DNA of 64,000 nucleotides from Botryotinia globosa (taxonomy: Eukaryota; Ascomycota; Leotiomycetes; Helotiales; Sclerotiniaceae). Below are positions 1 through 10,354 of the stretch, in pieces. A program made the translations under genes and the position numbers. Every line of letters starts with the position of its first letter. Position 1 is the stretch's first letter. The stretch spans positions 1,736,001 through 1,800,000 of the forward strand of contig RCSZ01000002.1 in assembly GCA_014898425.1 (NCBI GenBank), written 5' to 3'. A model generated the notes under the pieces. That model was not told where the DNA came from. It made no database searches and was given only the letters and a program-made list of their open reading frames with translations.

Positions 1-2085
1 TTCGAAGGTAGTGGGCAATTTGAACGATATGAAGTTCTAAAAGATATGAATGATTAAATTGATTTGAATGGATTTTTGAAATTCGGAAACAAAAAGGGTC
101 CTCAGACTGCTAGACCCTGAAAATAGACCAATGCTGTCGCTCTTCACATTGATGATAGAGAACCCACTCCAGATCCACCTCAGCCTCAAACATTTGTATC
201 CATCTCATCTAGTAACAAACTTCGAAGTTCAGGCTGAGATATTCCTCTGTGCGAAGATTCAAAATGGAGAACCTCGGGAAGGGTCGATCACCCGTCCTCA
301 TTTGCAACAGTAGTACATATGATCGATAGAATCTACTCCCGAGTACCTTGAGGATGAAGATTTTCAGACCGAAAATTCATTCTTCGTCATGAAAACTGAA
401 AAAAGAGGTATCGGCGCAACTTCGTTAATTCATCAAGTTGAGTTTCTTGGCTCCCGAAGACTGCATGATGATATTGTGAGATAAATGTCACCAGTCGACG
501 TTCGGGGCCGACGAAGATGTATATTCTCTCACTAGAGAGCTTGGCTACATACATATATGCAATATTCAAATGAATACGACCATATTGATGACGTTGGTGG
601 TGTGATAAGGTATTTTTCAACCGTAATGAAAATCTTCAAAGATCCTAATCTTCACATGAAGTGGTATGTGGATGTGTCTCAGACACGCACTAGCCACTTC
701 TAGTTAGATTCCGCGACTCAAACGCCCAAGTAAGAGCCACTTTATTTTAAATGCCGGAATAAATTGTCTGCACAAGATGTGTATGTGCAAATCAACAATC
801 ATCTCATCTCTCTGGGCAACTCTGGGCGGGAGCTTGGCTTGATGTGTTATCGAGCAATGCACGATCTACCGGTAGTCTATTTTAGCTCCGTCGGTCCATT
901 ACCGGATCTGTTTCCGGGCCCATGCTTCTTCTTGGCAATTCTTTGAACTAACGCCCAACATGTCTTGAGGCTATTCGGAGGTTGGAGATGATGTTAATCA
1001 ATAACCTTTTTGCCTCTTGTCGATCCCCTCCTATACGACAGTTCTGATATACGCTCTTCCAGAAAGAAATTTCACTGCCGAAGTATATTCTATTCCCCGT
1101 GCCAAACGTAGATTTTTATACTACACTTACTCCAGTTGTTTGTTGCTGTGTCTTTCGCTGTTCGGTAAGGCATGATATGCTCGAGGCACAGATTAACAAG
1201 CTTGGATTTTCCCGTTCTTTGACGCAGTGGCTATGATTAAGGAAAGAAGAAATACTCGTGCGGCCAGAAAGTATGCAACTCCGACGCTAGATGCACATAC
1301 CACAAGATGGTAAACTACAAGAGGACTAACCTGGCTTTCATAGCGCCGGAGTTGCATACTTTCTGGCACACGAGTACTTTAATTTTGCCTGTTCGTCTTC
1401 TGTTTCCTTGTTGCCAATCACGTCTTGAGAGTTCTCGAGACAAGGAATTGAAAACTGTTATATGTTCTCCACCTGCGAGTCTGATTCAACAATTTGGCAT
1501 TCTACCTTGTGCGAAGGGCCGTGGTTCTATGCCAAGCGGCTCAGTCCGCTGTTATATGTCCATACCTGCCTAATCAGGGTTGCTGTTTTCGTTCTTTGTG
1601 GACTTCTCGAACCCCTTTTAGTGTGGATGGCGAACTACTCCTCGAACTCTGGGCACACTGCATTAAACATGTATCTTATCTTTTAGATTATCTGATACTT
1701 CATTGTTTCATGCTAACTTCCAAACAGAATCTCAATTCCACCATAACAGGAGATGGATCAACAGTTAGCACAAGGTTTCGATTCATTCTCATCTTTTTTC
1801 CTTCTCACCTGTCTCCACCAATGCTTCATCATCCTCAGGGCTGTGCCGTCAAGTGGACTGCGAGGATATATCTTTGCATGCTTGATGTGATAGATGACTG
1901 TGCGCAATCACCTTCAGTCCCCCAGGTGATCCACAGCTCTCCTAGAGACGAGTATTAAACATGGAGAAAGACCCTTCTACCTAGGTTTGCTCGACTCATT
2001 GTGTTCCTTCAACCCATCTCTTCTAAACATTAGCTTTTTGACGAGCTGTATCTTTACTTCTCCAATCTCAGCCTAGATCTAGAAT
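1..2085. other. intergenic region, no supported gene
   Basis: Short open frames of 60-154 codons occur on both strands, but none shows a recognisable domain or codon pattern. The longest (1494-1958, +) is interrupted-looking and overlaps two other frames. The last few hundred bases are probably the promoter and 5' leader of the MFS gene starting at 2086. The only clear structure is the foldback at 1253-1376, listed separately. Confidence 0.6.
1253..1376. repeat. 37-bp imperfect inverted repeat (foldback, 51-bp loop)
   Basis: The left arm (1253-1289) and right arm (1341-1376) are reverse complements with only about two or three differences. The perfect core is 21 bp (its first 20 bases read GCCAGAAAGTATGCAACTCC). 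The loop is about 51 bp. No clear target-site duplication is visible. It could be a tiny foldback transposon, a snap-back duplication or a transcribed hairpin. Confidence 0.85.
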
Positions 2086-4194
2086 ATGGATTCAGTCAAC
2101 CCCGGCCCTGTTATCGATGACAAACCTTCATCGTCTATCAATCAATCACGCGGAGTTCTAGAGCAGTCACAAAGTTTGAGCTCTCAACATGAAGATTTGA
2201 ATACTTCAAGCCAGCGAGGAGATGAAGCCATAAATGCCTCTCTCGAGAGCCGACCCAATGGTATTTCTATCATAGAGCCCAATCACCCGAGAACTCGAGA
2301 TTCATTTGAAGGCGACATAGAAAGATCTACTGAATTTTTCGACGACAAAGAACGTTTAGATAGTAGTGCCGTTACATCTTCCGCCAATAGTGTATATGTT
2401 GTGAATCAAGAGTTAGAACAGCCGCCCTATCACATCTTTTCCATGGCAAAGAAAAGACAGCTTGTGTATATAGTATCTCTTGCAGGCTTGTTCTCTCCCT
2501 TATCAAGCAACATCTATTTTCCAGCCTTAAAGGAGATTTCTACGGTATGTACACAGTCTATACCATAATTTTGTAACATATTAGTCTAACAGTATCTAGG
2601 ACTTTAATGTTTCTCTTTCGCTTGTTAGTCTAACTGTAACGGTTTATATGATTGTTCAAGGACTTGCTCCGTCATTCTGGGGGCCAATCAGTGACACAAA
2701 AGGTTAGTACTTCTTCACGTTATAAATAGTACTCTTCGTAGCGCCCCCCACTCATGAATCTTAACGGAAACTTCTTTTTGATATCACGCTAACACTATCT
2801 CACATTAGGAAGGAGAATTACTTTCATGGGTATGCTCGTAGATGATCGAAACACGAATATGTCTAATGTTTTCTAGGTACATTTATTGTATATCTCGCTT
2901 CAAATATCGGTCTGGCTTTTAGTGATAACTTCGCGACCCTCATGGTCTTCCGCGCAATACAAGCTGCCGGTAGTGCTGCAACGATAGCTGTCGGTGAGTA
3001 ACTCTTATAAGTTGATGATGAACTTGACTGATGATTTGAACAGGCGCTGGAGTCATTGGGGACATCACGACTTCTAAAGAACGCGGAGGTAAATTAATTT
3101 TTATTTCTGACTCCTGTTCTTGATCACTCGGAGCTAATAATATATCTGTAGGTCTCATCGGTATATTTGGTGGTATTAGAATGCTAGGACAATCCGTGGG
3201 CCCAGTCTTTGGAGGAATCATAACTCAGTATCTGGGATTCCGCGCGATTTTCTGGTTCCTGTTTGGCTTGGGTGCACTAGCGCTTCTCTTAATTGTCGTA
3301 GTTCTTCCAGAAACGCTTCGAAGTCTGGCTGGGAACGGTTCTATCATTCTTAAGGGTATTCATCGACCCTTGTACTATGTACAGCCATCCACGGAACACC
3401 CCTCCCAAGAACTTCCCACAAAGAAGAATGTTACAGTTTCCTCAGTCATCGCTCCTCTCAAGTTTTTACTCGAAAAAGATGTCTTCGTTACACTTTTTTT
3501 CGGTGCTATTATCTACACCGTCTGGTCCATGGTAACATCCAGTACCACCGCCCTATTCTCAGAGCACTTCGATCTCACCAATTTGGAACTCGGATTGATC
3601 TTCTTGCCAAATGGCGCCGGTTGCATCAGCGGTTCCTACCTCACAGGCTATCTCATGGACTACAACTACAAATTCGTCGAGTCTCGTTACCGTAAGCAAC
3701 ACAACATTCCTGCCGATATTCATATCAAGGCCAATGAACTGCTGGATTTTCCTATCGAAGTCGCAAGAATGAGGAACATTTGGTGGATTGTCATCGTTTT
3801 CGTTATTACCACGGCTCTTTACGGCTACTCATTGAAACTCGAAATTATTGCTCTTCCGCTGGTTCTGCAATTCTTTATTGCATACACGGCTACTGCGGTC
3901 TTCTCTTCCAACAGCGCCTTGATCATCGACCTTTACCCTGGTCAATCGGCAAGCGCTACCGCTGTAAACAACCTCAGTAGATGCTTGTTGGGAGCAGCTG
4001 GTGTGGCCGCAGTGCAGCCGATTATTGATGCATTAGGCTCTGGGGTGACATTTTTGATATTTGCTGGAATAACTTTCGCCTGTAGTCCATTGTTGATGTT
4101 AGAATGGTATTACGGAGGAAGATGGAGGAAGGAAAGAGCCGAAAAGTTGAAGAAAAAGGAAGAAGCCAAACGCGCAACAGACTTAGAAGGATGA
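2086..4194 (+). CDS. MFS drug:H+ antiporter, DHA1 (12-TM) type
   Basis: Plasma-membrane major facilitator. The model has exons 2086-2544, 2600-2702, 2809-2829, 2877-2993, 3044-3088 and 3152-4194, including one 21-bp micro-exon. All introns are GT-AG and phase-consistent, giving 595 aa. The first ~120 residues are a polar, Ser/Asn-rich cytosolic tail. TM1 then begins at LVYIVSLAGLFSPLSSNIYF. The loop 2-3 signature WGPISDTKGRR spans the splice between exons 2 and 3 (motif A). IRMLGQSVGPVFGG fits the TM5 antiporter motif C region. The C-tail is highly basic (Lys/Glu). The fold and proton-coupled efflux role follow from the family (Qdr/Dtr-like); the substrate is unknown. The start at 2086 is the first ATG of a long open frame. 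Confidence 0.93.
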
Positions 4195-5413
4195 GACTTG
4201 CAGATATGTTTCCCAAACAGCAAATTATGCTATTGGTTCAACAGAATTACGTAGGTCACGGATGGACAGAAGTGAACCGCCGTCCCTAACATTGAGACAT
4301 CTATGGTCTTGCCACCATTATTAGAGTGTGTGGAGCTCCGCCCCATATGATCAGACCTGCGTATGGCAGCTCGTTGGCGATGGAAGTTTGGATATCACAC
4401 GTTCCTCGAGCACCCGGAGCAGATCAAACGATCATGCCAAGAGACATAGACCTGTCTCCAAGGCCTAATGAAATGGCCTTGTTAATGAGAACGAAATGAG
4501 GGGATATTGGGTGGTGTTGTAATACCATTACAGTCGCCATAACCCGGATTATTGGATAGATGAAAGAACGACACCATAACGAAACATTTCAATTATTTAA
4601 CATTATCTACTGTCATAAATTTACTGCGTGCTATATATTTATGCTACCTGAACCTCAGTGATGATTTCGGTGAAAATATCCACTGTCTTACATATCACTA
4701 GCTACATAGCATTAGGTAGTCATTTGGAGCTATAACTCTCCTGAATTCGAAGTCTTAACACAATAGTCACTATAATGAACGCTTCCGTACACCTACAATA
4801 ACTTCGAGTACAAGTGACGTGATTGTTGCAAAATTCGCGTTTGTCTCAACAACTTCAATTCTAATGGGAGCGCTTACGAATATGCCAACCCCTTTCTTCA
4901 CCGCTTAACTAGAGCTTAAAGATAGGTAGGTAGATACACTACGCTCTTTAAAATCCTTCATGGGGTGTCGTAGCCTAGAAATCAGACGGATAGTCGACGC
5001 TAATCAACACTAAACCTCAAACCCTGCATTTGTGACGTTGAGTGATTCTCACGATCCTTCCAAATATTGGCAATAATTAACGGGACCCGATTCTAAGGCT
5101 GAATTAGATTGTTAAGGGTCTCTTGGTATAGAATTGTGTCAAGGTGGTGCAGGGGTAATCAGGGGTCACTCTTGTCAGGGTTCTTTTGGATATTGAGTAC
5201 CTAGGTATTCATTGTTTGGATCTAATTTCGAAATTTGCGAGATCCAAAAATCGAGTCAGGCTGGAAAACGAATTTAGAATGATTTCTGAGGTAGCTAGGT
5301 AAATGGTCAACACCCTATCTCAATGTACTATTTATGATAGTGCACGAAAACATAGCCAATGACTGCGCGTTTTAACGAAAATTGTAATGATTTTGAAATC
5401 TACATATATTAAT
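4195..5413. other. convergent intergenic region
   Basis: About 1.2 kb lies between the stop codons of the MFS gene (+) and UTP14 (-). It is AT-biased and contains scattered TAGGTAGGTA and ACCTAGGTAT words, also seen in other intergenic parts of the window. I see no gene or RNA here. Confidence 0.6.
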
Positions 5414-8325
5414 CTACAACAAAGGTTTGGACATAGGAGCAATGATGCCTTGCTTGACCATAACTCTCGGCTTGGTCGAGTCCTGGAAGGTCTCCTTGGT
5501 AGCCCATTCCGGTCCAACTGGCAATCGTAATGAGCGCTCATATTGTTGGCGGTTCTCGAAAGGATGGGGTAGTTGTGATGCATAGTATTTACCATTCTAA
5601 AGTTTTCGTTAGTAACTGCAAAAGAAAGGAAGAGCTGTATTCTACGTACCTTCTTGACACGTTTTTCGTTGATGATAACGCGGTCAAGCTTTGCATCTTT
5701 CCTATTCTGCTCCTTGATACCCTCAGACTTAGTAAGGAATCTTCCCTTGTTCTTTGCCTTTTCTCTTTTGCTCACGCCGTCTCCTACCCAACTTCCCCAA
5801 CCGGGTATGGTGTTATCGATGACTTTCTCGTCCTCATCCTCGATGGTCTGCTTTTTCTCCGCTTCAAAATCACCGACGACATCGGCTCCAGCGAATGCAC
5901 GCTTAATAAGCTCTTGGTCTTTGATTGCGAATGGAAGATGAATAGCGCCATCATCCTCACTATCTTCATCAGAAGCCTCGAGAATCTGGGCTGTCTTTGA
6001 CTTGGCCTTCTTGGATTTGGGTTGCTTGGCCATTACAGCAGCTTGTGACAAATCAAGCTCTTCGACATCCATAGCACTGTTGCTCTTATGTCTGCGTTTG
6101 TTTACCTCCTTTTTGCTGACCATACCCGATTTCAAAGGTACTTTTGACCAAGCTCCACCTTCAGTAGCCACTTCCAGTTCTGCGACAGATGACTTTCCAA
6201 CACCTCCGCTCTGGCCGTTCGTCTTCTTTGCCTTTGGTGCACTGGCAGTTGCTTTAGGACCATTATCAACCCCTGTGAATTCTACATCCATGTCGTCCTC
6301 GTCCTCCGAGTCTGCAGGTTCTTCGAACTCATTCAAGTTGTGTGGTTTTACCGAAGCATCTTTAGCTTTAGATCCAGGCCCAAATGTTCTACGCCCAATA
6401 TCGCCATCTTCTTCCTCTTCACTAGAGCTTTCTTCCCCCGCGAGCTCCTTTCTCATTTCCTCCACCATAGCATGATTTGCCTTCTTTCGAGATTCTTCGG
6501 CATTCCGCATAAACTTCATATTTGCCAACTTTGCTCCTGGGGCGGAGTCATCAATAATATCGTCTTTGCCTGCCCTTTCCAGGCGTCTGAGGAATCGTTT
6601 CTGCTCCGTTCCTTCGTCGTCATCGCTCATATTATCATCAGAATCGTCCATGGATTCATCCGAGTCGTCTTCAAACTCTTTTCTCACCGCTCTTCCTTCC
6701 ACTCTCTTTCGCAATTCCTCCTCTCTTCGAGCCATTTCAGTGATACCGTCCCTAGCATCTTCATCCCACGCCGCTCGACCCGTAGCTTTTGTGGCTTTGG
6801 CCCACTTGCTATTTCGGTGCTTTGCTCCCATTCTCTCAGTCGCACGTCTTCTGTCCTGAGCCTCAAGCTCATCTTCAGAAGGAACAAAACCGCCCTCTTC
6901 AAGAGCTGCTTTGTTTTTCGCCTCTTCTCTTTCACGTTGCTTTCGATGGACTTTGCGATAAGACTTGCTCTTGATTTTCTTCACTCGCTTCGCCTTAAGC
7001 TCCTCTCGGTAAAGGAGCTCTCGAGCCATTCGTAATTGATCTCTGCGAGCTTTCACTTCCTCCATGGATAGTTTGTTCATTTCCAATTCCTCAAACTCTC
7101 GGATTTTGTCTTCGTCATCTCTTCCACCGGCAGTGGCGAGTCCACTCTCCTCTAGAATGCTCTGGATCGTGGCCTCAAGTTCATTGAATGGCTTGGATTG
7201 TGCTGTAGATTGAAGTCGAGTATTTGCGCGTGCAGAATCCGCATCTGGATCTGCCAAGGGGAAAACCAAGTGGTCTGCTCGTCGATTATGTTTTACCGTG
7301 TCTGTCCATCTATCCAATGTTTCTTTACTCTTGTCGTACGCTACACTGCGATCGAGTCGGTCTTGTTGACGCCTTGCGAGAGGTACTTCTAAGGTGCTAG
7401 CAGCCTTTTTTTTGTCATCGCCCTTTTCAGACTTGAGAGCCTTTTTGATCGAACGATCGTTGATCTTGCTTGCGCCAAGGTCTGTGATGAATTCTTTTGT
7501 CGATGGGAGACCAAAGTTTCCGGGGGTAGCATATTCGCTCACGCCATCATTTCGTCGTTTGGCGAGGGCTTTTTCATTGAGTGGAAGATTCGCAATTAAA
7601 TCCTGTAGTGCCGCATGTTTCGACGGATCCATAGAATCATCTTCATCTTCGTCATCGGCGGATGATGCGGAAGAATCTTCGTCGCTTTCTTCGTCTTCGT
7701 CCTCAAAGCCGGATTGGTCTGAGCCTTCGACGTCGGCTTCATCCTCATCGTCTGTCGAAGCATCTAACATATCTGCGAGATCGACAGCCCCCTCTCCTAA
7801 ATCACCTTCCTCCAATTCTGATCCGGAGTCCTCCCCATCATCATCCTCGTCCAAGTTCAATTCTTTATTTTGCGGCACACGCTTCTTGGAGCTCTTGTTA
7901 TTACTCGAGCTCCCCGAAAACGCATATCCTTCGAATCTTTCCTCGTCACTCTCTCCAAAAGCTTCGTCACTGTCAATATCGCTATCGTCATCGCTGTCCA
8001 CCACGCCCATTTTCCATGTGTTCCCTTCGCTATCGCTTCCCTCATCGATATCTAGCTCATCGAATCGACCTTTTGCTGGTCCCTTTTTTTGTTTTTTCGC
8101 ACTGAACTCTTCGTCTTCTCCCTCATCTTCGTCATCTTCATCTCTATCTCGCTTCCCAGGTCTATTACCTCCTTCAGCGTGACCCAATCGACTTTGTCTT
8201 ACTCGATGGCGTTCACCAATTTGTTGCTGAGCGGCAGAAAATGCATCGATAGTCTTATTCTTCGATTTCGTTCGAACTTTGGGCTGCTTCAACAGCGATC
8301 TGCCATGTGATTGTCTTCCAGGCAT
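5414..8325 (-). CDS. UTP14: U3 snoRNP/SSU processome protein Utp14
   Basis: Nucleolar component of the small-subunit processome, needed for 18S rRNA maturation; in yeast it activates the helicase Dhr1. The model has two exons, 5650-8325 and 5414-5596, with a 53-bp intron (5597-5649), giving 952 aa. The N-terminal third is strongly acidic (long Asp/Glu/Ser runs). The middle is Lys/Arg/Glu-rich and probably coiled coil. The terminal exon encodes the diagnostic Utp14 C-terminus, with LPHPFENRQQYERSLRLPVG followed by PEWATKETF, ending in APMSKPLL. Reading through the intron would give a false 45-residue longer tail, so the splice matters. It diverges from the mL41 gene across only about 230 bp. 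Confidence 0.96.
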
Positions 8326-8556
8326 GATTGCGCTTTAAAACTATTGTCGCAATATTTTTCCTGGAAGCGTTGATTATCTTTTATCAATTTTATCGGGAAA
8401 CTTTTTTTTCTGCTGATGTAGAAAGGCGGTGACCTAATTAGGTAGCTAGAGATCGGATAATGCGGCCGCCGGACGAACCTTAGCGTCTACGACAATTTTG
8501 GAGAAGCATCTTGAGTGTGCAAAATCCAAAATAAACTTCTAACATCAATCGCAATC
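8326..8556. promoter_or_regulatory. shared divergent promoter UTP14 / mL41
   Basis: A 231-bp gap between two start codons on opposite strands serves a cytosolic ribosome-biogenesis gene and a mitochondrial ribosomal gene. It contains a T/A-tract (ttttttt near 8402-8408) and a GC-rich block, gcggccgccgg, near 8462-8472. Shared control is inferred from the geometry only. Confidence 0.45.
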
Positions 8557-8928
8557 ATGCAGCCCACACAATGCCTAATGAAACGGGTAGCCAGACATGC
8601 CCTGAGTACGAAAAAAGCAAATAAAGGGTTCTACAAGGGTACTGGAAGTGGTTCAACGGGTCGACATACACAACATGGAGGGTACATAATCGAGTGGGAT
8701 AAAGTCAGGACATACGTTGTGCCGCCAAATCTTAAGGAGTGTAAAGTAAGAACTCGCAGAGATCAATCTGGGATGCTTCACGGGGTGCTGACTGCGATTT
8801 AGCTTACACCATTCGTCACAAAAAAGATATTGCCGCCGAGAGGAAGATTCGAAAATGACCCCAAAGGTGCTTTCAGTGGACAAGCATACCTGCGGAAGTG
8901 GAAGGATATTTCGGATGGAATGACATAA
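8557..8928 (+). CDS. MRPL27: mitochondrial large-subunit ribosomal protein mL41 (MRPL27)
   Basis: Structural protein of the mitoribosome large subunit. Exons are 8557-8745 and 8803-8928 with a 57-bp intron, giving 104 aa. The N-terminus (MQPTQCLMKRVARHALSTKK) is basic and lacks acidic residues, fitting a matrix-targeting sequence. The core GTGSGSTGRHTQHGGYIIEW followed by VRTYVVP is typical of the fungal L27/mL41 family. The second exon begins LTPFVTKKILPPRG. A 14-codon upstream in-frame ATG exists at 8515, but the start at 8557 gives the family-typical length and presequence. Confidence 0.92.
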
Positions 8929-10354
8929 ATAATTGGTGTGAATTTGTAAGGGTGATTTCCTACATCTGCAGGTCCTTTTACTAAATATTCATAGGGTTTA
9001 CAGGAAAACGGCGTTGACAATTGTATCAAAAAATGTATCAAAACGACAACATGAATATCATACCCCTCGGATTGAAACCTGGAGCGTGAGATGAAGTCGC
9101 GCATGTTCATAGTGTCTGAAAATCGCGCGTATACTGTGAAGTGGACATACTTGATAATACTGGCCAGCTCAAATTAAGCAGCCAAGTCATTCATTGGTTA
9201 ATTGTAATGAAGGCCGTGATTGGCATGCGGTGTTATCTTTGTATATGTGCTTCCATTGTCGAAATCTACCTTAAAGCAGGACGTATTCACGAAATCTTAC
9301 TTTGTTTTTCAAGCCGAACTACTTATGAGATACGCCAAGGTCTTAGTGGAACATGAATTCAATATTAAGTTGGTTGTCTTCTGAGGGTGCTGAACCAAAG
9401 GAGTTACCCAGGTACTTGAAGTTCATTGAATGTCTTCTTTTTGGTTGAAGTGCAATTATGTCTCCAAATTCATCCCTCAACATGCTTGCAATATGGAGGC
9501 GTTCCAAGGGACGTTGGTCTCCCATCCTGTCGGATTTTATCTCTCAACAATGTCTACTTTCCTCAATAAGACCTCGCGGTCTTCTACTCGTACTGCAATC
9601 TACTACTATAATTTTTCCCAAATCATTAAATCGACACCCATTGTGCCACTCCAAAGTCTGATATTACATCCTTGCTTCTCTTGTACACTACTATTGCAAC
9701 TGATCCTGGCGACCACCTCTGACAGACTTCTGTTCTGATATCTTAGGATCGTGTGAAGAGCAATTGGCAACTCAAACCCCGTCGGCGACGAATGTAGATC
9801 GACTCTGTTGTCGGTGTATCTATCAAATTTAGATTAGAAACTTGCCATTATTACAACACTTTATAAAGACTTATACATGCGTCCCATTCTCGTACCAGCT
9901 AACTTGGTTTCTAACTTAGTTTGTACACCCGTAGAAATTGACAACGACTTGTTATCGGTATAGAATTCGCGTTTTGGTGGGCGAATCTTTTCAGGGTGTC
10001 TCATCGGGATATCTTCTTGATTCAAGGCACTGAAATCTAATCCGCTTGCCAAAAATTTCAGAAAATTTCACAACAGCACCTCTCATCAAACTCCCATCTA
10101 CACCAGCGCAAACGTGGGTACTCCAATATCGCACACCTGCTTCACGCGGGGTGAAATGACCGTTCCGTAATCTTGGGGTGCGCCGGGATTAAGATGTTGC
10201 ACAGCATCTAATTTAAGGAGTTCAAGAGGCATTGGAATCAGCGTTACATCGCGTCACAAGCGCGAAAGGTAATGACGTAGTTGACAGAACGAGACCTTCT
10301 CCACTGCAAACTAAACGCAGCACAGAACTTCATCTTGATAACCAGCTCCAAAAA
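8929..10354. other. intergenic region, no supported gene
   Basis: Several overlapping 60-100-codon frames occur on both strands, none with a recognisable domain, signal peptide or intron-joined extension. The last ~150 bp form the leader of the dehydrogenase gene. An in-frame upstream ATG at 10232 would add 41 residues to that protein, but they do not resemble a dehydrogenase N-terminus. Confidence 0.5.

Noticed and set aside
5530..8310. Plus-strand Ser/Phe-rich open frames opposite UTP14
   Set aside because: They mirror the acidic and basic low-complexity runs of UTP14 on the other strand and have no domain of their own.
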